A stretch of DNA of 64,000 nucleotides from Flavobacterium sp. IMCC34852 (GCF_030643905.1 NZ_CP121446.1:1922001-1986000), one strand, 5' to 3'; positions 16,985-26,875 are shown, counted from the first letter of the stretch. Notes: a model not told the origin generated them from the letters alone. Translations and numbers: made by a program.

Positions 16985-18604
16985 TTAGCGTGTTAAGATG
17001 TAAAATTTATTGGCTAATATGTTGACTTGATTGATTTCTTTGACTTTTAAATCTGTAGAAGACCAATTGCTTTTTGGGTAAATTCTGATGGTTTTGCTCT
17101 CTAAAACAATGTCGACTGGCATTTCAAAGTCGGCCTCCACATTGGTCCAGCGCGCTTCTAGTTTTCCCTGATTTGTTTTTAATTCGAGTTTAGGGATAGT
17201 AGTTTTGAATAAATACTGATTGAAAATCGGAGTCAAATTCATACCACTTTCTTTATTAAAAAAGGCAATAACAGTTTCGTTATCAATAATTTTATGTCTG
17301 AAGGTATTCGAATAATCCAAAATCATTTTCCACCATTTGGCATCATCATTTACAACATGACGCAAAGTATTGAGCAACAAAGCACCTTTGGGGTACATAT
17401 CTCCTGAACCTTCACTATTTACACCATAATCCCCAATAATTGGTCGGTCGTTTTGAACATTCATGCGCAATCCGTTGGCATATTGCATGGCTTTTTCGTA
17501 GCCTAAAGTACATTCAACATAAACAATTTCGGTGTATTGGGTAAAGCCTTCGTGTACCCACATATCGGCAATATCTTTGGTGGTGATGCTGTTGCCGAAC
17601 CATTCATGACCACTTTCGTGAATGGTGATATAATCAAAAGTCAATCCTATTCCTGTCCCGGATAAATCCATACCGAGGTAACCTTTAAAATATTTATTGC
17701 CATAAGCTACAGCGCTCTGGTGTTCCATACCCAAATAAGAGGTTTCAACCAATTTATAACCATCATTTTTAAAAGGATATTCCCCGAATTTACTTTGGAA
17801 ACAATCCATCATCGGTTTTACTTCTTCAAAATGTGCTTTGGCTTTGGATTCATTTTCTCGCAAAACATAATAATCTAAGTCTAAACCTTTGTAGTTATCA
17901 TGCAAGTGAACATAATCGGCAATATTCACCGTAATATCATAAGTATTGATTGGATTTTTTACTTCCCAATCCCAACGGGTATAACCGTTTTTTAAATCTT
18001 CGGAGCCCAAAAATCTACCGTTGGAAACATTCATCAAACCATTGGGTACTGCAACTTTGATGCTTGCGCCTCTGTCCGGTTCGTCACTTTGAGAATCTTT
18101 TACCGGATACCACAAACTTGCTCCGGTACCTTGAACGGCCACGCCAATCCAATCTTTTCCGTTGGAATCTTGACTAAACACAAATCCGCCGTCCCAAGGC
18201 GCACGACGGGCAACAATAGGTTTTCCGGAATAATAAAATCTTATCGATTGTTCCGGCATGTCTTTTAGTAAAGGCGTTGGAAAATTGATAAAAACAGCAT
18301 TAAACTCTCGCTCATAACTGAGTTTTCTTTTGTTAAAGATGATGCTGTCGACTTTCATATTTTCGAATAAATCGATTTGGATGGCCGTGGCATTTTCAAC
18401 CGGTTTAAAAGTAATGTCATTGTAACCGATGATTGTTTTTGCTTTAGGGTCAATTTTGATATTCAAATCATAGCGCAAAACATCAAAACAAGTTCGCTCA
18501 GGACGTAAACCACCTTGTAATGTGTCTTTTCGGGTAAATGCTTTTTGAGCGGTTAAGTATTGAAACCCCAACAGTAATAACGAACAACCTAATAGTTTTT
18601 TCAT
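16985..18604 (-). CDS. M1 family metallopeptidase (secreted aminopeptidase)
   Basis: 539 residues from ATG 18604, where a signal peptide begins (MKKLLGCSLLLLGFQYLTAQ). A possible upstream start gives a nine-residue charged extension before the signal peptide and is rejected. The N-terminal M1 beta domain has RYDLNIKIDPKAKTIIGYNDITF. The zinc site is HESGHEWFGN with the third ligand Glu in MWVHEGFTQYTE. The substrate-Glu motif GxMEN is replaced by GMEHQSAVAYG. That change is shared by a subgroup of bacterial M1-like enzymes. Location is probably periplasmic. Confidence 0.92.
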   Translation of the reverse strand: MKKLLGCSLLLLGFQYLTAQKAFTRKDTLQGGLRPERTCFDVLRYDLNIKIDPKAKTIIGYNDITFKPVENATAIQIDLFENMKVDSIIFNKRKLSYEREFNAVFINFPTPLLKDMPEQSIRFYYSGKPIVARRAPWDGGFVFSQDSNGKDWIGVAVQGTGASLWYPVKDSQSDEPDRGASIKVAVPNGLMNVSNGRFLGSEDLKNGYTRWDWEVKNPINTYDITVNIADYVHLHDNYKGLDLDYYVLRENESKAKAHFEEVKPMMDCFQSKFGEYPFKNDGYKLVETSYLGMEHQSAVAYGNKYFKGYLGMDLSGTGIGLTFDYITIHESGHEWFGNSITTKDIADMWVHEGFTQYTEIVYVECTLGYEKAMQYANGLRMNVQNDRPIIGDYGVNSEGSGDMYPKGALLLNTLRHVVNDDAKWWKMILDYSNTFRHKIIDNETVIAFFNKESGMNLTPIFNQYLFKTTIPKLELKTNQGKLEARWTNVEADFEMPVDIVLESKTIRIYPKSNWSSTDLKVKEINQVNILANKFYILTR

Positions 18605-18652
18605 ACGGAAATGTTTGTCAATGAGTCTCAAAACTCACTATTTGTTACGAAT

Positions 18653-20299
18653 TTAGAAATCAGCAGCCACAGTTATTGTAAGCGTTTCTTTTGAAATGGG
18701 ATGACTAAAAGTAATACTTTCTGCATGCAAATGCAAACGATTGGCTTTTGTTCCGTATAAATCATCGCCAACTATTGGAGTGTTAAGTCCCAAATGATGA
18801 GCAGCATGTACTCTGAGTTGGTGTGTTCTGCCGGTAATCGGGTAGAAGTGGATGAGAGTTTGATTCTCTCTTCGCTCAATCACTTCCCAAAGGGTTTGAG
18901 CCGGTTTACCGTGTTCGTAACAAACTATTTGATTCGGCCGATTGTCTAAATCAACGCGCAAAGGCAAATCTAAAGTTCCGCTGTTTTCTTTTGGCAAACC
19001 ATCAAGTAAAGCCACATAACGTTTTTTTACTTTTCGCTTAATAAATTGGGATTGCAGGTTTTTATGAACTTCACTGCTTTTGGCAATCAAAATCAAACCC
19101 GAAGTCGACATATCTAAGCGGTGCACAATTAATGGTCCGGTAGCATTTGGATAAAGATTTTTGACACGAGTGTAAACTGAGTCTGTGATTTGTTTTCCGG
19201 GAACGGATAAAAACTCGGCGGGTTTATTGAACACGGCTAAATACGCATCCTCGTAAACAACCTCAAGCATTTTGCCTTCCGCAGGATTCATTTGAAACGG
19301 ATTGTCTTCCAATGGAATATCTTTGAGCATGTGTGTCAAAATGGGTTCGCATTTTCCCGTGCAGGCCGGATAAAACTGACCGTGTTTTCTAACTTCGGAT
19401 TTGGGCGATTGTCCCCACCAAAACTCCGCCATAGCAATTGGTTTCAATTCATTTTGGAAAGCGTAATGCAGTAATTTGGGTGCTGCACATTCTCCGGCGC
19501 CGGCCGGTGGATTGCCATCAAATATTTCTCCCAAACTTTTCAATTCTCGGTACCGATTGAGGAAAGCATATTTTGCAAATAATTGTTGCTGGAGTTGCGC
19601 CGATTTTTGTTTGCGTTCTTCTTTGAGTTGGTTGATTTTTATGCTGAAGCTCTCAACCGATTGTGTTGCTGCTTTTAGTTGATGGTTCCAATATAAAGTC
19701 ATTTTTTTGAGTAGGATACCTTCTTCTTGACTCTCTTTGTTGAGTTGTTCTACATCGGCTTCAGGATTGTTTTTACGGATTTCAGCACGGCGTTTTTTGC
19801 CGATTTTTATCTTTTCTTTTTGTTCCTGAATTTCTTTTTCGGCTTGCGACTTAGTTTCTTCTAATAGTTGAATTGAATTTAGATAAAGTGCTTCATTTTC
19901 AAGCTTTTCAATTTTTTTATTGTAATCATTTAAGATGACTTCTTCTTGCTTAAAAAAACTATTTTCTTCCAACATATCAAATACAGTCGGCACAAACAAA
20001 GTATGATGATTTCTATCCGCCAATTTTCCGGAGAAAGCCCACAGATAACCCAATTCACCTTCACTATTTTGCACGACTAAAACGCCAAACATTTTTCCGA
20101 TAACTAAGCCATCTTGTTCTGTATCTAAACCAAAGTTGTGTTCAAAATCGGTTTGTGTTTCTAGATAATGTTGCAGTTCTTTTGCAGCGATTACGCTTAA
20201 TTCATGAGGTTCGTAATAAAACGGAAAGGTGAATTTTTCGGGTAAAGGAATACCTGAAATGTTTTGTTGGAAAGCGATAAAATTAGAAGTTGACTTCAT
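18653..20299 (-). CDS. RluA family pseudouridine synthase with long N-terminal coiled-coil extension
   Basis: 548 residues. The C-terminal half (about 340-548) is an RluA-type catalytic domain: LAVFNKPAEFLSVPG, GPLIVHRLDMSTSGLILIAKS (HRLD with catalytic Asp), KRYVALLDG, and GRTHQLRVHAAH. The N-terminal half is unusual in length: residues 140-255 are strongly charged, coiled-coil-like (EKEIQEQKEKIKIGKKRRAEIRK). A GNPPAGAGECAAPKLLHYAF segment with CTGKC downstream (about 268-320) could bind a metal. It is known as a variant RluA protein in some bacteria. The RNA target is not predictable. Confidence 0.9.
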   Translation of the reverse strand: MKSTSNFIAFQQNISGIPLPEKFTFPFYYEPHELSVIAAKELQHYLETQTDFEHNFGLDTEQDGLVIGKMFGVLVVQNSEGELGYLWAFSGKLADRNHHTLFVPTVFDMLEENSFFKQEEVILNDYNKKIEKLENEALYLNSIQLLEETKSQAEKEIQEQKEKIKIGKKRRAEIRKNNPEADVEQLNKESQEEGILLKKMTLYWNHQLKAATQSVESFSIKINQLKEERKQKSAQLQQQLFAKYAFLNRYRELKSLGEIFDGNPPAGAGECAAPKLLHYAFQNELKPIAMAEFWWGQSPKSEVRKHGQFYPACTGKCEPILTHMLKDIPLEDNPFQMNPAEGKMLEVVYEDAYLAVFNKPAEFLSVPGKQITDSVYTRVKNLYPNATGPLIVHRLDMSTSGLILIAKSSEVHKNLQSQFIKRKVKKRYVALLDGLPKENSGTLDLPLRVDLDNRPNQIVCYEHGKPAQTLWEVIERRENQTLIHFYPITGRTHQLRVHAAHHLGLNTPIVGDDLYGTKANRLHLHAESITFSHPISKETLTITVAADF

Positions 20300-20348
20300 C
20301 GCAGCAAAGCTAAAAAGGAAATGTAAATTATTGGCTAATTAATGATTT

Positions 20349-20780
20349 TTATTCCTTCAACAAAAATTTCAAATTCTCTATGGTACGAATTTCAGATTTG
20401 TAAAATTGAAGCGCCGTTGGTATAACCTTGTCAGAAGTATCTCGAGGTGATTTTTTCACAATTCGGGCGGTTGTTCCGCTGAAATTCAAGGTATAATCTT
20501 GATTTAAGTCGGTTGGTTCTGTAGTGAATTTGATGATTTTATTTTCTACTTTCCAAGTTCCTTTACCTTTTTTATTAGTATCGTGATTGCCACGCATGTC
20601 AACTACTCGGTTAAAACTCGTAAAGACAAATGTTTGGTCGGGATTGAGTTGTATTTTATAGTCGAGAATATGACCGTCTTTGCCTTCAATTAAGAAGAAA
20701 TAACTTCCGGAACAATCCTCGGTCTGAGCATTAATAGCAAAGCTTGTTATCAGTAAGAGAGTAAGGAAAAGTCGTTTCAT
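20349..20780 (-). CDS. Secreted lipocalin-like protein of unknown function
   Basis: 143 residues. Signal peptide MKRLFLTLLLITSFAINAQ. The mature domain has alternating beta segments (GSYFFLIEGKDGHILDYKIQLNPDQTFVFTSF, GKGTWKVENKIIKFTTEP, YTLNFSGTTARIVKK), as in small META/lipocalin-like folds. No catalytic motif is seen. It is 13 bp upstream of the carboxylase stop on the same strand. The functional link is unknown. Confidence 0.72.
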   Translation of the reverse strand: MKRLFLTLLLITSFAINAQTEDCSGSYFFLIEGKDGHILDYKIQLNPDQTFVFTSFNRVVDMRGNHDTNKKGKGTWKVENKIIKFTTEPTDLNQDYTLNFSGTTARIVKKSPRDTSDKVIPTALQFYKSEIRTIENLKFLLKE

Positions 20781-20793
20781 TTTATAAATTTAT

Positions 20794-22422
20794 TTAAACC
20801 TGTATCACACCCAAATTAAATTTCTTCTCAATAGGCGCATGATTTGCGGCTTCAATTCCCATAGAAATCCAAGTGCGTGTTTCCAACGGATCGACAATGG
20901 CATCCGTCCACAATCTTGCTGCGGCATAATAAGGAGAAACCTGCGCATCATAGCGCGCTTTGATTTTATCGAATAGTTCTTGCTCTGTTTTTTCGTCAAC
21001 GGTTTCGCCTTTGGCTTTTAGGGAAGAAGCTTCAATTTGGGCCAATACTTTTGCGGCTTGCGTTCCACCCATAACCGCCAATTCCGCACTTGGCCAAGCG
21101 AAGATTAACCTTGGATCATAAGCCTTGCCACACATGGCGTAGTTTCCGGCACCGTAAGAGTTTCCGACTACCACAGTAAATTTGGGTACAACCGAATTGG
21201 AAACCGCATTGACCATTTTGGCTCCGTCTTTAATAATGCCGCCGTGTTCGCTTTTGGAACCGACCATAAATCCGGTTACGTCTTGCACGAAAACTAACGG
21301 AATTTTCTTTTGGTTGCAATTGGCAATAAAACGTGTAGCTTTATCGGCAGAGTCTGAGTAGATTACGCCGCCAAATTGAATTTCGCCTTTCTTGGTTTTA
21401 GAAACTGTTCTTTGATTGGCAACAATACCCACAGCCCAACCGTCAATTCTGGCGTAACAAGTGATGATGGATTTACCGTAATCGGGTTTGTACATGTCCA
21501 TTTCGGAGTTGTCGACCAAACGTTTGATGATTTCCATCATGTCGTATTGTTCGGCTCTCGATTTGGGTAAAATACCGTAGATTTCTTTTTCGTCTAAAGC
21601 CGGTTTTTGAGGTTTTTCGCGGTTGAAACCAGCTTTATCATAATCGCCTATTTTACCTACTATACTTTTAATTCTATCTAAAGCGTCTTTATCGTCTTTG
21701 GCTTTATAATCGGTCACACCTGAGATTTCGCAGTGCGTTGTAGCGCCGCCAAGCGTTTCGTTATCGATGTTTTCGCCAATGGCGGCTTTTACCAAATAAC
21801 TTCCGGCCAAGAAAATGCTTCCTGTTTTATCTACTATCATGGCTTCATCACTCATAATCGGAAGATAGGCACCACCGGCAACACAACTTCCCATAACGGC
21901 TGCAATTTGGGTAATGCCCATACTACTCATGATGGCATTGTTTCTGAAGATGCGTCCGAAATGTTCTTTGTCGGGGAAAATTTCGTCCTGCATCGGCAAA
22001 TAAACGCCGGCTGAATCGACCAAATAAATAATCGGCAAACGATTTTCCATGGCGATTTCTTGTGCGCGTAAATTCTTTTTGGCCGTTATCGGAAACCAAG
22101 CACCGGCTTTTACGGTAGCATCATTGGCTACTACTATACATTGTTTGCCTTTGATATAACCCATTTTAACCACCACGCCACCGGAAGGACAACCTCCGTG
22201 TTCCGCATACATACCATCGCCTACAAAAGCACCGATTTCAATGCTGTTGGCTTTAGCGTCAAGCAAATAATTGATACGCTCGCGAGCCGTCATTTTACCT
22301 TCGGCATGTAATTTTTCGATGCGTTTTTCGCCACCGCCAACCCTTACTTTGGCGAAACGTTGTTTTAAATCGGTGAGTAAAAGTTTGTTGTGATCTTCGT
22401 TTTTATTGAAGTTGATGTCCAT
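20794..22422 (-). CDS. Acyl-CoA carboxylase carboxyltransferase (beta) subunit
   Basis: 542 residues, a biotin-dependent carboxyltransferase with N and C crotonase-like halves. Visible features: GGGEKRIEKLHAEGKMTARERINYLLD, the acyl-CoA-binding LVDSAGVYLPMQDEIFPD, GITQIAAVMGSCVAGGAYLPIMSDE, QDVTGFMVGSKSEHGGIIKDGAKM and GNSYGAGNYAMCGKAYDPRLIFAWPSAELAVMGG. LPMQ and the overall pattern resemble methylcrotonoyl-CoA carboxylase beta more than propionyl-CoA carboxylase. The biotin carboxylase alpha subunit is not in this window. Confidence 0.92.
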   Translation of the reverse strand: MDINFNKNEDHNKLLLTDLKQRFAKVRVGGGEKRIEKLHAEGKMTARERINYLLDAKANSIEIGAFVGDGMYAEHGGCPSGGVVVKMGYIKGKQCIVVANDATVKAGAWFPITAKKNLRAQEIAMENRLPIIYLVDSAGVYLPMQDEIFPDKEHFGRIFRNNAIMSSMGITQIAAVMGSCVAGGAYLPIMSDEAMIVDKTGSIFLAGSYLVKAAIGENIDNETLGGATTHCEISGVTDYKAKDDKDALDRIKSIVGKIGDYDKAGFNREKPQKPALDEKEIYGILPKSRAEQYDMMEIIKRLVDNSEMDMYKPDYGKSIITCYARIDGWAVGIVANQRTVSKTKKGEIQFGGVIYSDSADKATRFIANCNQKKIPLVFVQDVTGFMVGSKSEHGGIIKDGAKMVNAVSNSVVPKFTVVVGNSYGAGNYAMCGKAYDPRLIFAWPSAELAVMGGTQAAKVLAQIEASSLKAKGETVDEKTEQELFDKIKARYDAQVSPYYAAARLWTDAIVDPLETRTWISMGIEAANHAPIEKKFNLGVIQV

Positions 22423-22577
22423 ATAATGGTGTTTGTTTTATTCGGATGCTAAGCTACGAAAACGTTTTCAATAAGAGAAATCAGGGTAGAATTCGCAGCT
22501 GTTTTTTATGTTAACAAATTGTAAAATCCGATCGAAATAGTAATAGTATATTTAATATTCACTTAACATTAGAGTAA

Positions 22578-22585
22578 TACATTTG
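22578..22585 (+). promoter_or_regulatory. -7 promoter box of the DUF47-pit operon
   Basis: TACATTTG, 17 nt before ATG 22603. No clear -33 box. The upstream 150 nt are AT-rich with repeated TTAACA words, which could bind a regulator, but I cannot support a specific one. Confidence 0.55.
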
Positions 22586-22602
22586 CATCAAATTTTAACA
22601 CT

Positions 22603-23247
22603 ATGTCAATAAACAGTATTTTCCAGTTTTTAGTTCCAAAAGATAAAAAATTCTTTCCTCTTTTTGAACAAGCCTCTTCAAATTTAGTTTTATTAGCGGA
22701 AACCTTGCACGAAGCCGTAAATGCTCCAAAAACAGAACGTGAAGATTATTTCAGAAAAATCGAAGAGTTGGAAGCAACCATCGAAGAGATTACTCATAAA
22801 ACACACTTGGAATTGAGTAGAAACTTTATCACTCCTTTTGATAGAGAAGACATCCACTCCTTAATTAAAGCGATTGATAATGTGGCAGATTATATGCACG
22901 GTGCGGCAAGTAGAATGCGTTTGTACCAAGTGGAAAAAATCACCAAGTCGATTCGTAAATTAACAGAGATTAATTTAGAAGCTTGTCAGTTGATTAATGT
23001 GGGTATCAAAGAATTGAAAGACATGAAAGACCACAAAGCGATAAAAGATACTTGTAAAAAAATCAATAAATTAGAAAGCAAAGCCGATTCAGTATTTGAT
23101 AAAGCGGTAGCGGATATCTTTGAAAATGAGACTGATGTAAAAAACATCATCAAATACAAAGAAGTACTTTCTGCTTTGGAGTCAGCTTCAGACAAATGTA
23201 AAAGTGTTTCCAACGTAATGGAACAAATTTCAGTAAAACATTCATAA
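22603..23247 (+). CDS. DUF47 family PhoU-like protein (Pit accessory)
   Basis: 214 residues, all-helical, with no membrane segment. It has the acidic metal-binding helices of PhoU-like DUF47 proteins (FRKIEELEATIEEITHKTHLELSRNFITPFDREDIHSLIKAIDNVADYM; KEVLSALESASDKCKSVSNVMEQISVKHS). Such proteins are encoded next to Pit transporters and are thought to regulate them. Here pit follows 25 bp downstream, so they form an operon. Confidence 0.92.
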   Translation: MSINSIFQFLVPKDKKFFPLFEQASSNLVLLAETLHEAVNAPKTEREDYFRKIEELEATIEEITHKTHLELSRNFITPFDREDIHSLIKAIDNVADYMHGAASRMRLYQVEKITKSIRKLTEINLEACQLINVGIKELKDMKDHKAIKDTCKKINKLESKADSVFDKAVADIFENETDVKNIIKYKEVLSALESASDKCKSVSNVMEQISVKHS

Positions 23248-23272
23248 ACAGTTATAATAAAAACCAACTTTT

Positions 23273-24604
23273 ATGGATTTTACCTTATTATTAATTATCA
23301 TCTTTCTTGCGTTAGTTTTTGACTACATCAATGGTTTTCATGATGCGGCCAACTCTATTGCAACGATTGTAGCGACTAAGGTTCTTACGCCTTTTCAGGC
23401 AGTACTTTGGGCAGCGCTTTTTAACTTCTTAGCCTATTGGGTTTTTGGATTTGGTGTTGCCGATACCGTAGCCAAAACGGCGCATACCAGCAGCATTGAT
23501 TTAACGGTGATTTTGGCCGGAGTCATAGCGGCTATTATTTGGAACCTTATCACTTGGTGGAAAGGAATTCCATCTTCATCGTCACATACCTTAATTGGTG
23601 GATTCGCTGGAGCAGCTATTGCACATGGTTTCAGAGATGTTACCGATCCGGAACACGCTGGATTCAAAATTGTAAACTGGTTAAAAGATGCTAAAGAAGG
23701 AGAACTATTGCCTTCTGGAGTTGTTATCGTGATCTTGTTTATTGTTTTTGCTCCTTTGTTGGGAATGATTATTTCCTATTTCATTTCTCTATGGTTAATG
23801 TATTCTTCTAAAAAGAATGTTTGGCCAAAAGTTTTGACTGTGGTTTTAATGCTTTTAGTATTGTGGTTTTTATCCTCAGTAATGGTTTCTTATGAAGATA
23901 TAAAGAAACCGCGTTTTGAAAGTCATTTTTGGAGTGTTATTACTGAGCCGGCTAATATTAAATGGTTTTTAGTAGCTGTGATTTTTTACAGTTTGGCGAT
24001 ATTCAACTTACTATTCAGTAGTTTCTCTACTGCCAAAGCCGAAAGAGTATTAAAGCGAATGCAGTTGTTGTCTTCAGCCGCTTTCAGTTTAGGCCACGGT
24101 GGAAACGACTCTCAAAAAGTAATGGGAATCATTGCAGCTGCAGTAGCAGTTTACATTAAATCTAATCCGAATATCGATATGTCTGCCGGTTGGTTAGACC
24201 TGAATGTGGTTTTACCTTCTGAAAAAGACGGTGTGAAAATTGACGGTGTAATGCCGGGTTGGATTCCATTAACTTGTTATACTGTTATCGCTTTAGGAAC
24301 TTTAAGTGGTGGTTGGAAAATTGTAAAAACTATGGGTTCCAAAATTACTAAAGTAACCGCTTTTGAAGGCGTAGTTGCCGAATCAGCGGGTGCGTTAACT
24401 TTATTCTCTACAGAACACTTCAAAATTCCTGTATCGACTACACATACCATCACAGGTTCTATCATTGGAGTAGGAGTGACCAAAAGGGTTTCAGCCGTTC
24501 GTTGGGGTGTAACTGTAAAACTATTGTGGGCTTGGATTTTAACCATTCCGGTTTCTGCAGTTTTAGCGGCTTTGGTTTATTATTTATTAAAAATATTTAT
24601 CTAA
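23273..24604 (+). CDS. Pit-type inorganic phosphate transporter
   Basis: 443 residues with about 10-12 membrane segments. The two PiT signature repeats are visible: FDYINGFHDAANSIATIVATKVLTPFQA near the N-terminus and SLGHGGNDSQKVMGIIAAAVAVYI in the middle. IPSSSSHTLIGGFAGAAIAHGF and IPVSTTHTITGSIIGVGV are the duplicated Thr/His-containing segments. It moves metal-phosphate complexes with protons or sodium. The gene follows DUF47, and a terminator at 24622-24650 separates it from the porin gene. Confidence 0.95.
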   Translation: MDFTLLLIIIFLALVFDYINGFHDAANSIATIVATKVLTPFQAVLWAALFNFLAYWVFGFGVADTVAKTAHTSSIDLTVILAGVIAAIIWNLITWWKGIPSSSSHTLIGGFAGAAIAHGFRDVTDPEHAGFKIVNWLKDAKEGELLPSGVVIVILFIVFAPLLGMIISYFISLWLMYSSKKNVWPKVLTVVLMLLVLWFLSSVMVSYEDIKKPRFESHFWSVITEPANIKWFLVAVIFYSLAIFNLLFSSFSTAKAERVLKRMQLLSSAAFSLGHGGNDSQKVMGIIAAAVAVYIKSNPNIDMSAGWLDLNVVLPSEKDGVKIDGVMPGWIPLTCYTVIALGTLSGGWKIVKTMGSKITKVTAFEGVVAESAGALTLFSTEHFKIPVSTTHTITGSIIGVGVTKRVSAVRWGVTVKLLWAWILTIPVSAVLAALVYYLLKIFI

Positions 24605-24621
24605 AAAATTTATATGCAAAT

Positions 24622-24650
24622 AAGCCAACTGTAATGGTTGGCTTTTTTTA
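24622..24650 (+). terminator. Intrinsic terminator after pit
   Basis: AAGCCAAC (24622-24629) pairs with GTTGGCTT (24637-24644), followed by a T-tract. Confidence 0.9.
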
Positions 24651-24732
24651 TAACTAATCCTTATTTGTTATTAAATCATTTACTAAACATCAATTTATCA
24701 TTAAGACTAAACAACAACACACACAACTAAAC

Positions 24733-25956
24733 ATGAAAAAAGTATTACTCATTGCTACTTTACTGGTATCAATATCAATCTCGGCTCAGGTTACTATTGA
24801 GCAGACCAAGCATGACAACGATATCAAACTATCGGCTTTGCCGTATTACAGTTTTGGTAAAGGAATCGGAATAACTTCTCCAGATAGTTTGTTCCAAATG
24901 AACATTCGCTTCAGAATGCAAAATCGCGTTTCTTATATAGAAAATGACGGTGAAAACGGAGCCTATGACGGACAAGTGCGTCGTTTGCGTTTGCGTTTTG
25001 ACGGATATGTAGGTAACCCGAAATTCTTATACGCAGTGCAATTGTCTTTTGCTCCCGGAGATGTTGGAGAGATTAAAGACGGAGAAAATATTAACATCAT
25101 TCGTGACGCAGTAATATTCTATCGCCCAAATAAACATTGGAATATCAGTTTCGGACAAACCAAATTACCCGGAAACCGACAACGTGTTAATTCATCCGGA
25201 GGTTTGCAATTAACCGACAGAACCATTAACAATGCCAGGTTTACTATTGATAGGGATTTTGGTTTTCAAGTCCATGACATGAACGAATTCAAAGACAAAT
25301 TCTCTTATAATATAAAAACAGCACTTTCAAGTGGTGAAGGAAGAAACCAAACCGGTAAAGCCGATGATGGAATTGCGGTGACAGGAAAATTAGAGTTAAT
25401 GCCTTTTGGTGCTTTTACCAAAGACGGGACTTATTTTGAAGGTGATGTAATCCGTGAAAAGAAACCAAAATTATTGTTATCCGGTGCTTTTCACCAAAAC
25501 AATCATGCACAGCGTACGCAAGGACAATTGGGTAATGATTTATTCGAAAGAAGAACCATGAAATCTGTTTTATTAGATGCCATGTTCAAATACAACGGTT
25601 GGGCAGCCATGATGAGCTATATGTCGAGAACCACGAACGAAAATGCGTTAACTTTCAATCCCGATGATATTACCGAAAGCAATTATGTGTTTGTTGGTAA
25701 CGGATTTGACTACCAAGCCAGTTATATCACTAAGTCTAATTATGAATTCATTGCCCGATATTCGACTCAGAATGTGGGTAAAGATATTGAAACCTTGACA
25801 CCAAATACCCGTGAATATTCGCTTGGTTTGACCAAATACATTTGGGAACACACTTTCAAATTGCAGGCCGAGTTGAATTATGATACTTTGAAATATTTCG
25901 ACGGCAGTTCTAAAAACAATTGGTACTTGCGCTTTCAAGTCGAAATCGGAATATAA
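24733..25956 (+). CDS. Porin of the O/P (phosphate-selective) family
   Basis: 407 residues. Signal peptide MKKVLLIATLLVSISISAQ. The barrel has RFRMQNRVSYIEND, RRLRLRFDGYVGNPKFLYAVQLSFAPGD, RPNKHWNISFGQTKLPGNRQRVNSSGGLQLTDRTINNARFTIDRDFG, and an aromatic, terminal-strand-like end (WYLRFQVEIGI). This pattern fits OprO/OprP-type porins. Its place after the Pit operon supports phosphate entry across the outer membrane. It has a separate transcript, since terminators lie on both sides. Confidence 0.9.
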   Translation: MKKVLLIATLLVSISISAQVTIEQTKHDNDIKLSALPYYSFGKGIGITSPDSLFQMNIRFRMQNRVSYIENDGENGAYDGQVRRLRLRFDGYVGNPKFLYAVQLSFAPGDVGEIKDGENINIIRDAVIFYRPNKHWNISFGQTKLPGNRQRVNSSGGLQLTDRTINNARFTIDRDFGFQVHDMNEFKDKFSYNIKTALSSGEGRNQTGKADDGIAVTGKLELMPFGAFTKDGTYFEGDVIREKKPKLLLSGAFHQNNHAQRTQGQLGNDLFERRTMKSVLLDAMFKYNGWAAMMSYMSRTTNENALTFNPDDITESNYVFVGNGFDYQASYITKSNYEFIARYSTQNVGKDIETLTPNTREYSLGLTKYIWEHTFKLQAELNYDTLKYFDGSSKNNWYLRFQVEIGI

Positions 25957-25960
25957 TACT

Positions 25961-25987
25961 AAAGTCTCTTCGGAGACTTTTTTTATT
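25961..25987 (+). terminator. Intrinsic terminator after porin gene
   Basis: AAAGTCTC, TTCG tetraloop, GAGACTTT, then a T-tract. Confidence 0.92.
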
Positions 25988-26053
25988 TAGTATGGTATTA
26001 ACTTTTGTTTTACCATTTAATAGTTAATTTTAGGGCTAACTAATTTAATTACT

Positions 26054-26821
26054 ATGAAACTAAAAACAATCATCATGGCGATAGTACTGTCATTGTCATT
26101 CAACAGTTTTGCCCAACTCACTGCCGTCGACTACAAAGACGGTGAACAAGTGTTAAGCGGCTTTGGCATTAAGCCAAAAAGTGAGTCAAAAGACAAACCC
26201 GGCGTATTGGTTTTACCGGCTTGGTTTGGAATTGATGCTCATTCTCAAGAAAGCGCAAGTAAATTAGCTGAACTGGGTTATTATTCCTTCGTTGCCGATA
26301 TTTACGGAAAAGACAATCGTCCGAAAAACAGTGCCGAAGCCGGAAAAAATGCCGGTTATTACAAAAAAAATTATGCAGAATACCAAAAGCGAATCCAATT
26401 GGCTTTAGACCAATTAGTGAAAATGGGTGCCAATCCCGATAAAATCGTAGTTATGGGCTATTGCTTTGGCGGAACCGGAGCAATTGAAGCAGCGAGAGCC
26501 AATTTAAAAGTGCAAGGTGTAGTTTCTTTTCACGGAGGTTTAGGAAAGGACATTACCAGAGCGGTTGGAAAAATTAACCCAAAAGTTCTAGTGCTTCACG
26601 GTGCCGATGATCCTTTTGTACCCAAAGAAGAAGTGGATGCATTCCAATCAGAAATGAGAGCTTCCGGTGCCGATTGGCAAATGGTTTACTATGCCAATTC
26701 CGTGCACGCTTTTACCCATAAAGATGCCGGAAGTGATAACAGCAAAGGTGCAGCCTATAATGAATTGGCCGACAAACGTTCGTGGATTGCTCTTAAAGAT
26801 TTTCTCAAAGAGGTTTTATAA
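26054..26821 (+). CDS. Dienelactone hydrolase family protein (secreted)
   Basis: 255 residues. Signal peptide MKLKTIIMAIVLSLSFNSFAQ. An alpha/beta hydrolase of the DLH type: GVLVLPAWFGID, the nucleophile motif VVMGYCFGGTG (Cys in GYCFGG, as in dienelactone hydrolases), HGADDPFVPKEEV with Asp, and the His in NSVHAFTH. DLH enzymes open lactones in chloroaromatic breakdown, but most secreted Bacteroidota members have no known substrate. No terminator with a T-tract on the plus strand is seen after it. Confidence 0.9.
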   Translation: MKLKTIIMAIVLSLSFNSFAQLTAVDYKDGEQVLSGFGIKPKSESKDKPGVLVLPAWFGIDAHSQESASKLAELGYYSFVADIYGKDNRPKNSAEAGKNAGYYKKNYAEYQKRIQLALDQLVKMGANPDKIVVMGYCFGGTGAIEAARANLKVQGVVSFHGGLGKDITRAVGKINPKVLVLHGADDPFVPKEEVDAFQSEMRASGADWQMVYYANSVHAFTHKDAGSDNSKGAAYNELADKRSWIALKDFLKEVL

Positions 26822-26840
26822 ATTATTGATTCCAGTTTAA

Positions 26841-26875
26841 TAAAAAAGCCCAGAATAGTCATCTACTTTGGGCTT
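26841..26875 (-). terminator. Terminator of the candidate small RNA
   Basis: On the minus strand: AAGCCCA, then AGTAG-ATGA-CTATT pairing inside, then TGGGCTT and a T6 tract. The plus strand has no T-tract after the stem, so it is oriented to end minus-strand transcription. Confidence 0.85.
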
